A stretch of 64,000 nucleotides of DNA from Oopsacas minuta (Eukaryota > Porifera > Hexactinellida > Lyssacinosida > Leucopsacidae), in contig JAKMXF010000350.1 in assembly GCA_024704765.1 (NCBI GenBank), forward strand, positions 108,972-172,971, written 5' to 3'. The position numbers and the translations under genes were made by a program. Below are positions 22,201 through 33,728 of the stretch, piece after piece. Positions within the stretch are counted from its first letter, which is position 1. Every line of letters begins with the position of its first letter. The notes beneath the pieces were generated by a model, which saw only the letters and a list, made by a program, of their open reading frames with translations, was not told the DNA's origin and made no database searches.

Positions 22201-24921
22201 ACTAAATATATCGAACATGCTGAATCCGATTTCCACACTTTTGGATTAATCATATGAAATTTATTGTTGTTTTTATGAATATAAAGTAAACAAATTTCAA
22301 AATTGAGGTAGAATCATACTTTCAACGACTATCCTGGGGTATTCGAGTATGCTGAGTCCGAATATGATATTAAACAAGGCTTTGGCTAGTTGCTTTGCAA
22401 TGGGCTATGAGCTTCATTATATTATAACGGGTAATACTTGATATACTGTTTCATTTGGCCACTTTTCAATGTGAAATTCGTGTTCAGCTTAAATTGATGC
22501 CCATATATAGCAATTTTGAGCAAGTTTATGTTATCATTCTGAGACTAATTCTACTGCAATTTGTCATCCTTCATCTATCCCACTCAACCATAATTCAACT
22601 ATAGTCTATAATATTTATTAAGTAATTCAACTAAATCAAAACTTTCACTTTATTACTTATCCTTAACTTCAGCTAACTAGACACTGTATAATATTCTGTA
22701 TTAAGATATTGTTTTAGAATTAACTAATAGATAGGTAGTTAGCTATTTGTTATATTATACCCCCTCAAGGCTATATTTCTATTACCTGTAGCATAGAATA
22801 TTATCATTTTCATAGCTTCTTCATATGCTATAATTTCCTTACCCAATTAGGATGAAGTCGTACCATATGATTATTCAATAGGTCAAAGAAATGAATCCTC
22901 CATTACAAACTATCCTAATTTTCTAGAAGCTCATACTGACAAACAACGAATTTGTCTGAGTTTGGCACTTAAGCTAATAAGTTTGATACTTAAGCTAACA
23001 ATTCATACCACTCGGTTTGATTTGTTATAACTTGACCTTTCATAATATTTAAATCGGTCATCGGTTAGGCCCAGCAGATACCTTTTTGATTCCTCCTGTT
23101 AGTGGGCCCCTTGGACCTCGATATCAATAATAATAATAATTCTTATTTTTGTACTTACTTTAGAAATGACGTCATCATCACCAACTAACTACACACTACA
23201 TCCAGATCCTCTACGACTATATCTTCCTTATGTAATCGCTATACCAACTGCTATATGTCTTACTTGTGTTGTTATTCTGTTTGTGCTGATTGGGAAGTGT
23301 GTTCATATGTATCATCTAAATTCCATTAAAGGTATGTTGTTGTCAAGTTGTAACTGATTATGTACGTTACTGAAAAATAGGGAAATTATCCTCCTACTCC
23401 ATATAGAATATGTAGTAACCATTTTGAAGAAACCAAGAATGAGCTGATAAAGTTTACCAAAAATAAATTCGTCTTATAGCAAATCCGTGAAAAGCAACTT
23501 TTCCGTGTACAATACGTAGAATCGAAGTTTGTATGAGAAATAGTGTGCATAATAGCTAATTCCATAAATCCTTTCCTCGACAATGAACAAACAGACAGAC
23601 TACAATTGCAATTTAATACTATAGGTTCTATCTTCTAATTGTAGTGTTTGTAGTGTTTGTGGATTTTCCTATCTATTTGTATTGTAGAAGAGATTTTTCT
23701 AAGTTGCAAATCCCTATTTTTCATTACATATTGGTAATTCTAATCTTAAGTCAAAATACATGATCTAGTTACCGGATAACTAAGTGAATTTAGTACAGTA
23801 ACTCATTTGGCCATGGTAAATGGTTACTCTTGCAAGGCCTGCAATAAACATCGTGACGAGCGATTTTATATGATAATAAGGGGACCATCCGTGGCTGTCA
23901 AATATCGCGTGACAGTCCCACTTTCGACTGTATCAACTATTCAGGTTTCTATACTGTAATTCTACTTTATTCTCTATAGAAGAAGCTGAGGGAATAAAGA
24001 CTGACAGGTATTATGACTCTCATTCTATGACTGTTAGAAACAAATCAACTGCTAAAGTACAGTTACAAGGGTATGATATCTGTTTTGTGTACACATAATT
24101 TGTCAAGATATTATTATTGAGTTTACAAGTTACAACACTCGGTAGACAGTATCAATAGGGATTACTCTCGTAATAATCAAGTCCGATATAACGAAACTCT
24201 CCTCATGACTAAGTGATCATTTATTTTCTATAGTTTGAAAGAATTACTTTGCATATATAGAATTGAAATCGGGTCCCGAGCACTTGGTGGTCACGTTTGT
24301 GCGGTGTTTTGATTGTAAATAACTATAAATGAGGTATTCAACTATGGCCTATGGGTTGACTATTATTTCGCGTTTTACAATCGCGGGTTACACAAACTCA
24401 TTTATAGATCTAAATTTTTACTGTGTCGAGTATACTTAGTATAAGTTAGATCTAGGGTACTTCCTCCAACTTTTCTTGACTCGTCCATCAACAACAAGAT
24501 TTCCTACTTAGTTATGAGGCATTTTGTTGTAACCAGTTGGTTACTAGTACGTATATCAGGCAGATAGGACATACTATAGTATCCCTCTTTGATTCTTTTA
24601 ATTACATATTCCATTTTCTATAGTGAATATAAATCTCTCGATCCCGAAAAAGCAACTCTAACTATTCCAGGTCGTGAGAGAACACGTGCCTACCAAGTAG
24701 CCACATCTACCCAAGCTACAGAGATTAATATTGTTTCTCACACAAAATTTAAGATTAACTCAACCAATCAACCTCTGCTCGTACCAGACACCGAATCAAT
24801 ATCGCATATCTCTAAACAAAGCTCAATACTACCACTACAAACAGATATTACTACGAACAATCCGTTAGGGTCTGTCAATAGAAACGAGGTCAAGATGTCT
24901 TCACATGAATTTGCTGTTTAG
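13298..24921 (+). CDS. Ig/FN3 transmembrane cell-surface receptor, 14 exons
   Basis: Exons: 13298-13367, 14062-14370, 14975-15265, 16331-16588, 17119-17370, 17738-17986, 18615-18792, 19329-19414, 19851-19915, 20120-20360, 20978-21283, 23164-23331, 23980-24070, 24624-24921. They sum to 2862 nt, 953 aa plus stop. All have GT-AG ends and matching phases. Residues 1-23 are a signal peptide. Ig domains lie at about 24-126, 127-223, 224-309, 310-393 and 394-476, each one phase-1 exon (for example ITWYYNN...GVYYC, ARWYYNS...EGYYQC). Ig3 lacks canonical cysteines. FN3 domains lie at about 477-564, 565-666 and 667-768; the first two are split over two exons. A transmembrane segment is at about 788-812, then a 140-residue tail. 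The tail has a YKSL tyrosine motif and ends EFAV, compatible with a class II PDZ ligand. There is no kinase or phosphatase domain. This resembles adhesion/guidance receptors, and the ligand is unknown. Confidence 0.88.
13394..13448. repeat. Short inverted repeat in intron 1
   Basis: 'actaatccgaac' is followed about 25 bp later by 'gttcggattagt', its exact reverse complement, in the first intron of the receptor gene. The size and TA-rich setting suggest a tiny MITE or MITE fragment. Confidence 0.5.
16716..16800. mobile_element. Possible hAT-like MITE end in receptor intron 4
   Basis: 'gggcagtggaacc' followed by 'tcaccatggaccccc' and, about 30 bp on, 'ggggtccactg' looks like the end of a hAT or similar element. 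The full extent and a target duplication were not determined. Confidence 0.3.
20740..20869. mobile_element. Tc1/mariner-type MITE in receptor intron 10
   Basis: The left end 'cagtaaattctagttata' and the reverse complement of the right end, 'cagtaaactcctgtaatat', share the terminal CAGTAAA. TA lies on each side (20738-39 and 20870-71). It is 130 bp, non-coding. Confidence 0.65.
21562..21936. mobile_element. Tc1/mariner/pogo-type MITE in receptor intron 11
   Basis: The left end 'cagtcaattcggcttaatcg' pairs with the reverse complement of the right end, 'cagacaactccgcttaatta'. The match continues through 'ggacac'. TA flanks both ends (21560-61, 21937-38). It is about 375 bp with no coding frame. 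The ends resemble the other CAGTN-AAC elements in the window. Confidence 0.75.
22045..22375. repeat. Interspersed repeat in receptor intron 11, with (GTTT)n
   Basis: Shares long matching runs with 43325-43640: 'tccgttgtcaaggaaaggat', 'cataactatgtattt', 'atatcgaacatgctgaatcc' and 'aaatttcaaaattg'. A (GTTT)n tract lies at about 22066-22098. Partial or reversed copies are near 6165, 19240, 23575, 32100 and 38190. The function is unknown; probably a non-autonomous element. Confidence 0.75.
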
Positions 24922-25462
24922 GTTAAAGCATGTTTCCCTGACTACCACTCTGGTTAGCAAGAATGTAAATATCTTTGTTTGGCTAGTGACGGTTACTGTA
25001 TTGTTTATCCGATTTTCAAATCTCTTCTATTTTACAATTTTAAATATCTCATAGACACAAATTGAATATTATCCTCATTACAAGTTTGTTGTCATATTAA
25101 ATAATTTTAATTCGTTCATGATTACAATATTTTCGGGAGTATGACTTGTGTGTACAGGCAATGCGATGTTTGTGTACAAATATATGGTACGCAGACAGTC
25201 GTCTTGATTGTACACAAACGTCGCACTAGCTTTAACAATTATGATATTTGTGAAATAGTGAGCTAAAATCCACCAAATCACTAATATAACAATATTCTTA
25301 ACTAATTCAATCATAATCCCATCCACCAAGTGGATATCGATTTAAAATACCTAATTTTACGACAGGAGGTAGACAGATATCCAGACAACGTCTATTTATA
25401 TTCAGGAGCAATACTGACACTAATACGTATAAGGGAAAGGCTAGTGCGACGTTTGTGTACAG

Positions 25463-25494
<32 letters not shown>

Positions 25495-25633
25495 TCACAA
25501 ATGTCTCCCTCCGATATTTTCACATTTTTTTTTGATATTATTGGTAAATAGCAACAGATAGATGAAAACTGCTCAAGCGTACAAATGACTACGAAAAAAC
25601 ATAATTCTAATAAAGGTGAGCATTACTCTCTAA
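24922..25633. other. Intergenic; (AT)n microsatellite and an inverted 18-bp motif
   Basis: A (AT)14-like run lies at about 25463-25490. The motif 'gcgacgtttgtgtaca' appears at about 25445. As 'gcgatgtttgtgtacaa' it appears at 25163, and in reverse at about 25212-25230, giving a fold-back. The same motif is at 48085 inside a mariner end, so these are probably mariner remnants. I see no gene. Confidence 0.5.
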
Positions 25634-25832
25634 TTAGAGCCAAAGATGTCTGTTTTCTCTTTCCTGATTTTGATTCTGTTCCTGGAAAACTGTAAATTGT
25701 TCCTTCAGATTTGAAAAATTCGCCTCAAAAGAGCTTATGCGTATTTCGAGCTGTTTCTTCACATCTCTTTCTTGACGGATCTGGTCAGTAAGATAAGCAA
25801 GAGTTCGGTCAATAACTGGTTCTATAATTCAA
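25634..25832 (-). pseudogene. Coiled-coil coding remnant or terminal exon
   Basis: On the minus strand, after an acceptor-like 'tgaattatag', about 65 codons read PVIDRTLAYLTDQIRQERD, KKQLEIRISSFEANF, NLKEQFTVFQEQNQNQE and end WL-stop (TAA at 25634-25636). The heptad pattern and charge content indicate a coiled coil. It resembles coiled-coil tails of multidomain proteins such as TRAF-like ones, but no diagnostic domain is present. No neighbouring exon was linked. Confidence 0.4.
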
Positions 25833-26681
25833 GTGTAGTAATTTATATCCTCACGACTTGTAATCTTGCTGGCAAGGACTGTCTCCAGGAGTAGAGTGAT
25901 AATATTAAACAATTCGTGATAATCTCAAGAGAAAGATTGGGATTAGGAGAGGCGAAAAAATGTATCAGCTGATAATTTGTGATACATATAGATTCCCTTC
26001 CCTCCTCCTAGACATTTGCAAGAAGTTGTTGATTCTATCTACTGGAAATTATTCATTCAAGAAATTATCAACCGCAATATATTTTAGTTTGACATATTAT
26101 TATCATTTCTTAGTGATGAGCTCTTGATTTGTTACCCAATATTTTGTTTTGAACAGACGTAGCATCATTACTAATGAGTGATAATACATTGAATATACAA
26201 GACTATCATTACATAATTATCTATTCCAACGGGAAAACAATTGCGAACTATCCAGCAATCCAGATTTAGAATTGATCAGAAAAAATTGTATTACTTGAAT
26301 TCCTGCAGGGATTACCCGATTATCATCATGATTCTAGATTAAAGGCTCGTTAGTATTCATTTAATTATTTTTGGTATGTCAGCCATTAATAACACGAGGG
26401 GCATTTGCATATGGGTTTTCTACGTACAAAGCTTAATTTCCAATTCTATCAGTTGGTAATACTGTGCGTACTTGAATCATCGTTTCCTTTCACATGTGAT
26501 AGTGAACTTGTGTTATCATCCTTATTTTGAACTAATCAATTATTATCCTAGCTTATTAATAATTTTATTAATTCTGTATCATATTGTAATAAATTTACTA
26601 GAGAGGTGAATAGGTAGAACTTGACATTATATAAATTGTTGATATACTATCTGTTTGAAATAAATATATCAAAAGCGGTAA
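25833..26681. other. Intergenic, upstream of the CD36-family gene
   Basis: No coding region or element is recognised. The part next to 26682 presumably contains the promoter and 5' untranslated region, but no defined element can be named. Confidence 0.4.
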
Positions 26682-28232
26682 ATGTCTGGGAGAACAAGTG
26701 AAGCTTCACCGCTCATGGCGAATGAGTTGATCAACGTTGTAGGAAATACAAGAAGGACTCTGAGAAGGAAAAGAATCAAGCTTGCATGCTTTATTTTATC
26801 GTTCTTACTACTTCTTATCGCTTCGCTTGGTTTGATGATAATATCATTCCCGATGGAAGGGATTGTATCCACTAAGGTAGAGGAAATTATTAAGAACGAA
26901 GTGGTGCTACAGGACGGTTCGTTTTCACTTCCAATCTGGACAGATCCACCTGTAAAAATGTATAAAGACTTTTTCATATTCAATTGGACTAATCCCGATA
27001 ATGTAATCAATGGATCTCAAAAGCCAAACTTTAAAATATTAGGACCATACAAGTACCGCGAGTACAGAACTAAGTATATTGATAACAAACACTCTAACAA
27101 ATGTGTAATAAGCTATATACAGCACAAGACTTATGAGTTTGATCCTGAAGCTAGCTTTCCATTAATGAAGAATGATAAAGTATTTGTGCTTAATATCCCT
27201 GTAGCAGCTGCTCCACAGCAAATAAGTAATACTATCGAACGAATAGCTTTAGAAGGAGCAATTAAGGCTACGGGGGCTAAGTTATACAAGGAAATAGAAG
27301 TAGATGATCTCATTTGGGGGTATACTGACACATTCATTGAGTTGTTACAAACCGTAGGAAAGTTTCCAAAAGGAGTAAAATTTCAAATTCAGAAAAATGA
27401 TGACCCTCGTGATTACAACAGTCTCAGTTCTGTAGGTACTGGCAGATGCAATATATCTGACCTGGGGAATTTCCATCAATGGGATGGATTCACTTCTCTT
27501 GACATTTGGAATGATTCTGAGCACAATAAAGTGAAAGGAACTGAGGGATTACTCAACCAACCTCTACTGAAAGAAGGACAGGAGCTATTCATATGGATTG
27601 ACGATATTATGCGCTGGGCTGTCATATACGATACTGGAGAAAGACACACACGTAAGGGACTGCTTACTTGGAGATTTACTAACACTAAAGAATTCTTCTA
27701 CAACGAGACACGGTATCCACCGAATAGAGGCTGGTATCAGAACGCACCTGAAGGCCTATTATACATTGGTAACTCAACAATACCAGCTGGTAATCCTGTG
27801 TGGGGTAGTAACCCTCTGTTCTACCAGGGAGACCCTGGACTTGTCCAGAACGTGTCAGGTGTAACACCTGATCCTTCTAAGTACACGTATGCTGATATAG
27901 AGCCTCTCACAGGAGCTGTAGTGTACGTGCATAGACAGATTCAGATTAATTTCGAGTTACGCCGTGCTGACTATCTCTTCTACAAACATCTCCCAGAGGT
28001 TACATACTTCCCGGTGATGTATGTGGATGAGCATGGTGAGCTCTCTCAAGAACTCTACGATACAATATCACAGAAGTTATTGCTAGCACAGATTGGTTAT
28101 GGTGCTCATTGGGTCTTACTTGTGATAGGAATACTCCTGTTAATACCTACTGTAATCATAGGGTTTTGTATACTCAAGCATATTCAGGTGATAAAGGCTA
28201 TCAAAGTGTATCGTGACATTACATCACCCTGA
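26682..28232 (+). CDS. CD36/LIMP-2/SR-B family scavenger receptor, single exon
   Basis: An intact frame of 516 codons, the usual family length. It has the family topology: a short cytoplasmic N-terminus, a transmembrane segment at about 34-56, a large ectodomain and a second transmembrane segment at about 478-503 with a short basic tail. Family signatures are visible: FIFNWTNPDNV (about 93-103), LGPYKYREY, VDDLIWGYTD, and a cysteine- and glycan-rich second half with several N-x-S/T sites. Members bind lipids, lipoproteins or lysosomal hydrolases at the cell surface or on endolysosomes. The N-terminal SEASPLM fits an acidic dileucine-type sorting signal ([DE]xxxL[LIM]), which would suit an endolysosomal protein; that is inference. 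Animal family members usually have many introns, so the single exon is notable. Confidence 0.93.
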   Translation: MSGRTSEASPLMANELINVVGNTRRTLRRKRIKLACFILSFLLLLIASLGLMIISFPMEGIVSTKVEEIIKNEVVLQDGSFSLPIWTDPPVKMYKDFFIFNWTNPDNVINGSQKPNFKILGPYKYREYRTKYIDNKHSNKCVISYIQHKTYEFDPEASFPLMKNDKVFVLNIPVAAAPQQISNTIERIALEGAIKATGAKLYKEIEVDDLIWGYTDTFIELLQTVGKFPKGVKFQIQKNDDPRDYNSLSSVGTGRCNISDLGNFHQWDGFTSLDIWNDSEHNKVKGTEGLLNQPLLKEGQELFIWIDDIMRWAVIYDTGERHTRKGLLTWRFTNTKEFFYNETRYPPNRGWYQNAPEGLLYIGNSTIPAGNPVWGSNPLFYQGDPGLVQNVSGVTPDPSKYTYADIEPLTGAVVYVHRQIQINFELRRADYLFYKHLPEVTYFPVMYVDEHGELSQELYDTISQKLLLAQIGYGAHWVLLVIGILLLIPTVIIGFCILKHIQVIKAIKVYRDITSP

Positions 28233-29168
28233 AATTTAATTTTTGTCTCTGTTATACTTCTTTATTGACTGATTCGACTTTAGCCAAACCCTTTTTATCA
28301 GAGTTTTATCATCTTCTGACTGTTGTATGATGTATTATTATTAATGGACTGCTATCTTAAAATGTTCTTATCTGTCATATAATTTTATACAGAGATTTAA
28401 TATACTTACTTTTAACTGATGTTTGTATATTGGTTTGTTCATAGTTTGTGTGTTTGTCCCAGTTTGATATTAAATTGCTGGAGTTATTGTGATAGTTATT
28501 GATATTTGTTACTCTTAAGGCGTTAGGGGTGTTCTAACATTTCGTCACGTAAAATTACACCCTCCCTATGTCACGCTTTTAAAATTACAAAAATATAGGG
28601 TTGTAGCGATTTGCTTCTAATTAGCACCTGCCTCCCCGTAACGATTTAATCCGACTAGGTTTACGTAATCCTTTTATGAAAATACTGCAGTTCTCTCAAA
28701 TTTAATGTTTAAACCAACATTCAGTAGTTTCCACTTAATAGTGTCACTTCATGATCAGATAAACTCCTCCCATAACTCTGAATAAAAGTAATATATTATT
28801 AGAGTATATTAATGCCCGTATTTCCCTGAATTATTTCGTGCAGAAGCATACCCGGTGCTTCTTTAGGAAAATACGATACGTAACGTACTGACATTTTGAG
28901 TAATAAAACTCCACCCTCAGAATAAGAAATTTATCTTTCAACCTTTCGCAAATCCAGGAAAATGACCTTTCCCAACACAGACATTAAGTAGAGATTAAAT
29001 CTTGAATAAGATAGTGATATACGTAGTGAAGTAGAAATTATTTTGAACAAAACTCTTAAATTGGCCAATATACGAAAGCTTAAAGATATGGAGATATCAA
29101 GAGTATGCTATAACGTATAAATGTAGTAAATATGAGAAAATCTATGAAAATCGCTATTCTATACAGGA
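28233..29168. other. Intergenic; MITE-like fragment near 28815-28876
   Basis: 'cccgtatttccctgaat' and, about 35 bp later, 'ttaggaaaatacg' resemble the ends of the small element at 60139-60246. The copy is eroded. The rest contains no supported feature. Confidence 0.35.
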
Positions 29169-31821
29169 ATGAGAACATTGATTGTATTAACTATTATAAT
29201 ATTTGTATTCCATTACGTGAGATGTTACAGTGAAGATAGTAACGAATTTGCTTGGAGAGAATGGAAACACAAGTTTAATAAGGAATATAAAGATGAGAAC
29301 GAAGAGAGGAAAAGAAGGGAAATTTGGGAGAGAAAAGTTTTAGAAATAAAAGAATTTAATGCTAGAAATCAATCTTTTAAACAAGCAACCAATAAATTTT
29401 CAGACATGGTGAGTGTAATTAACACTGTACTGTAGCTATCGCAGTTAATGACCCGTATGCTATATATAACATTAGATGTATATATGAACAGTTGACTACG
29501 TTTTCTTTGTCAATAGAAACTTTTATATTTGAACTAATTTCCGCTACAGTAGACATTGGATTTAACGATATCAGCTATAGCAACAAATTGTGAATATTTC
29601 GCATATATTGAATTACTTTGAATTTAGCGACACATCGGGCACAGGACCTAGACCTTCTATCCTACCCAAACGAGTGTTGTTCTATCCAATGTTTACTGTT
29701 CACACCTACGCCCAACAAGTAATTTACGCTAGCATGTAACAGATTTTGTTTTCTTTGCTTCCGTGGATATAATGAATACTATTCTTGACTACCAGAAACC
29801 CTGCTAGGTTGCTATACCACAACATTTTAGAAATACAGTGGAACCTGCATAAACCGATACTTGGTCGGATTATACAGGCGAATTTCTATTGTCGAAAGCT
29901 ATTTCATACCAGAAACACTGTCGAATTATAAAGGTCTTCCGGATTATACAGGTGTCCGTTTATTTAGGTTCCATTGTATATCAAACAATATGCCTATGCT
30001 GGCTATGTAACAAAGTAGGTTGATGATTAGAAAGATCCAATAGAGGAAACATTATTTACTCAGTTGAAGCCAACTAGGAATTCGTCCTGGCCCGCTTTTT
30101 TTCACCTTAGTTGACAAGTATGAATTCCGAAATTGTATTCGTAGATTAATTTGTTACAAATTCACGTACTATTCCAGTAATTCAACTAATAACCAATCAT
30201 GTATAATAGAGTACTCAAGAAGTGCTTGAAATCATATCAGGACTCCTACCTGATACAGATATCAACTCCGAATCTTACTACACACCTGCTCTAGATGGTG
30301 TTCATATCCCTGATAGGGTTGATTGGAGAGAGAGAAACGTGGTTACACAAGTCAAAGATCAGGTATTGTGCTCCAGTCTGCTATTTTATTTCCTTTGGGA
30401 ATATTTACGAAATAATATATGTAATATAGAAACGACTAATAACGTCTTGATAATCAAGACGCAATTGAATAATTGATAGAGAACTGTTTTCAGTTATAAG
30501 TGATGTACTTGCAACTACACTAACAAAGTGAACACTTGTATGTGCTAAAGGAAATACAAGGACGTAGCTAGAGTTTAGTGATTGCCCAGGCACTATTAAA
30601 TTGTCCAGGCTAAGCCTAGGTAGGCCTGAGCGTAGATACGCCCCTGGGCAATATATTATGGCCATTGTGGCTTAGTATGTAATAATTCGAATTTTCTTGA
30701 TTTGGGTTGAATCTATAAGGATTCTAAAATACAGTACTCTATTCCAATACTACATAGTTCTACAGTGTATTTTATACGATAGGGTGGCTGTGGATCATGT
30801 TGGGCATTTAGTGCTACTGGGAGCTTAGAAGGACAGTATGCTAAGAAAACTAGTAGTTTAGTTTCATTCTCAGAACAACAGCTGGTTGATTGTTCCAGAG
30901 CTTATGGGAACAAAGGATGTAGTGGAGGTCTTATGAATAATGCTTTCAGGTACTGGGAAAGCTATGGAGCGGAGAGAGAGAGGGATTATTCATATGCTGA
31001 TTGTGTATGTCTTAAAGTAGTCTGATATAGTACAATTAAATGATACAAGTGATTAGCCAGGGAAATAGTTGAAATTATATTTGAAATGGACTGGATCTGA
31101 AAGAACTTTACTGGCGCCGATTAATTTCTCAATTTTGTATGTATTTCATCGCCAAATAGCTCTGACAACCAACCATTATTTCACAATATTAATCTAATCC
31201 ACAAACATTTCAAACCAAACACATGACCAAGGAATTGGTAATTACCACTGATAAAGACAAGTAATTTATTATTCAAAAATTATGTTAGTTTGGTATGAAA
31301 TAAGCAGCGTTTGAATTATACGTATGGCGTATAATTATTACTTTCCTTACGTGTGTGTGTATATCAATACAGATATAATATTGTGAATAATGTTGAATGC
31401 AATTATAATAATATGTCATTACGAAACAAACATATAATCTTATTCCTATCCCAAGGAACTAAACTGTAAATACAAAAGATCTCTTGGCGTCACAAAGATA
31501 AAATCATATATTCAAATACCTCGAGAAGATTGCACCATACTAAGAAGAGCAGTAGCAGAGATAGGCCCGGTATCTGTGGGTATGGATGCACGTCACAGTG
31601 ACTTCAGTTCCTACTCGTATGGCGTCTACAGAAATGACAGATGTTCTTCCACTAAATTGAATCATGGAGTGCTAGTTGTGGGTTATAACATGGAAGGGAA
31701 TGGTTATTGGATTGTTAAGAACAGCTGGGGTAGCAGATGGGGAGAAGCAGGCTATTTCAAAATAGATATGCGAGATAATATGTGTGGGATTTGTACTCTT
31801 GCGTCTTATCCTGTATTGTGA
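29169..31821 (+). CDS. Cathepsin L-like papain-family cysteine protease, four exons
   Basis: Exons 29169-29408, 30210-30362, 30783-31004 and 31456-31821, all phase 0, total 981 nt, 326 aa, a typical cathepsin L length. Residues 1-20 are a signal peptide. An I29 inhibitor pro-domain follows ([20 protein letters not shown] ... FNARN, ERFNIN-like). The mature enzyme begins around IPDRVDWRE. The catalytic Cys is in [10 protein letters not shown], the oxyanion Gln in VKDQ, the catalytic His in [10 protein letters not shown] and the catalytic Asn in [19 protein letters not shown] is the usual S2-loop segment. It is made as a secreted zymogen and acts in lysosomes or outside the cell on proteins. 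The last acceptor (ccaag at 31451-31455) is weaker than the others. I see no breaks. Confidence 0.9.
29836..29976. mobile_element. TA-flanked MITE in cathepsin L intron 1
   Basis: The left end 'cagtggaacctgcataaacc' and the reverse complement of the right end, 'caatggaacctaaataaacg', form terminal inverted repeats. TA lies on both sides. It is 141 bp. The ends are close to the elements at 48180 and 57805, so one transposase family (Tc1/mariner/pogo type) probably mobilised them. Confidence 0.8.
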
Positions 31822-32381
31822 TGGAATATCTGATTTATGTGCTCAGTTTCTTTGTTGCTAAATTTGTTGAATAGGTTATATTACGTATATTATATGAATT
31901 GAGAGCTAGTAGTCTTGTTTTCCTTTAATATTAATAGACTGCTTAGGATTAGGCTACCAGTTAATCGGGTATCCTAGCCAGAAGCAACTATGCAGATGCC
32001 CGACAGTAACCTAATTAAACAAAGTCTACTGTAAATTATTAAATATCAATGATTTCTGTGTGTGTGTGTGTGTCTATTTGTCATTTGTCCAGAATTATTT
32101 GTGGATCCTGAGATGTCGCATAACTATGTATTCATCGTGTTTATTGAGGAAGTCAACATTATTTAATGAACAAAATATATTGAATATGCTGAATCTGATT
32201 TTCACACTTTTAGATTAATCATATGTAAATTTATTGTTTTTATAATATAAAGTAAACAAATTTCCAAAATTGTTGTAGAAACATGCTTTCAATGGTTATA
32301 CTGATGCAATCGAGTAGCATCTATATATTAATAAATCTCAATTGTTGTTTCTCTGTTTGTTTATCCGTTGATTTGTAAATA
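31822..32381. repeat. Interspersed repeat and (GT)n tract
   Basis: A (TG)n run lies at about 32057-32073. 32110-32335 shares 'gcataactatgta', 'gaatatgctgaatctgattt' and 'aaagtaaacaaattt' with the repeat family at 22045 and 43325. There is no gene. The DD37E element begins at the right edge, preceded by a target TA. Confidence 0.65.
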
Positions 32382-33728
32382 CAGGGTGTCTCAAAAGTCT
32401 TTTCCTCTTATGAATACCACTATAATATAGAATTTCTTAGATAAATTCATCTAATTATTTGCCTATATATTCACCATTAAGTTTTATACATGAATTAATT
32501 CGACTTGGCATCCCATCAACTAAATTCTCAAGTATCGACGGGCTAATCCCATTCCATATATTTTCCAAATATTTTCCGAGCTGTGTTAAATTTGTAGCGG
32601 GCTTTCTCTTGTCTAGCTCTGCTTGCATAATAGACCAAAGATTTTCGATGGGATTTAAATCTGGGGAGTTACTAGGCCAAACACCTTTCTCCCAAAAGCC
32701 AGGTAGATGCTCTGAAAGCCATTTCTGGGTCCTTATGGCTGTATGGGCAGGGGCGCCATCCTGCATGAAAATTGTCTCGGACATCTTTCGACAGATTTTC
32801 CTTTGGGTAAGTGGGGCGCTAGTCTTTCTACGCTTAAAGGTAGGGAGACAACACTTCTCCAGGATTTCATTAATATAGTAGTCAGTATTCACTGAGTGTT
32901 TTGGGGGATGAAGTGTAGTTCTGATAGCCCTGACCGGCTTATCATTCCCCAGACCATCATTTTTGGGGGGTTTTTGACTGATTCAACTGTGGTAATGTTG
33001 TGCGGATTAATGTCCCAAACACGATCATTCTGCCTATTAGTCGGATGGAAAAGCTCAAAAGGGCTTTCATCACTAAAAAGAACTCTTCCCCAATCACGAC
33101 CAGTCCATGTTTTGCGTTCCTGACAGAATTCTAGCCTCTTTACCCCTTTTGTTTTTCAGTCAATTTCGGGTATGAGGTTCTTTTATAGGCTTTCGCTCCG
33201 ATTGTGTCGCGTAAATAACGGTGAATTGTGTCTTTACTAACGCTCACCGACTTAGGCGAGATATATTCCGCAAGATTTCGGGTTGAATTGTAGCGTTTCT
33301 CGATTGATTTTCGAATTATAATTTTCAGAATCCGAGAAAGCTTCGTCGGAAGTCCAGACCGGTGCTTGTCATCAAGCAAATATCCAGCTCTATGCCTTTT
33401 ACACCAGTTCCGAACTGTCCGAATTGTGACTCCAAGAGTATTGGCGACTGTTTTCTATGTTGAACCCGCTTCAATCATGCTAATCGCTCGCTCACGAACA
33501 GCAAATCTCGGTTTCATGACATTCATGTATGAAATTTGTGAGGGTTGAGAAAAAATTACGAAATATAAACAGATTATCAAATAAGGAAATGAAGTATTCA
33601 TTATAGTATTGGACTACTATAGACTAATAATAATAATCTGAAAAATGGTCGGTTAGTAAACAATACTGTTCGATTTATAACGACTTCAATCGAAGTACTG
33701 AGGAGGAAAAAACTTTTGAGACACCCTG
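32382..33728 (-). mobile_element. Complete Tc1/mariner element, DD37E spacing, broken transposase
   Basis: The terminal inverted repeats 'cagggtgtctcaaaagtctt' (left) and 'cagggtgtctcaaaagtttt' (right, reversed) are bounded by TA on both sides. The transposase reads on the minus strand from ATG 33526 to a stop at 32455. It has a helix-turn-helix region (LGVTIRTVRNWCKRH), then the first catalytic Asp in LFSDESPFELF, the second in QDGAPAHTA, and Glu in LNPIENLW. The count from the second Asp to the Glu gives 37 intervening residues, that is DD37E rather than the common DD34E. An in-frame TAG near 33450 (after EAGST), a frameshift near 33140 and another near 32895 make this copy inactive. Confidence 0.85.

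Noticed and set aside
32459-32878. 139-codon plus-strand ORF opposite the DD37E transposase
   Set aside because: It is the antisense shadow of the transposase C-terminus.
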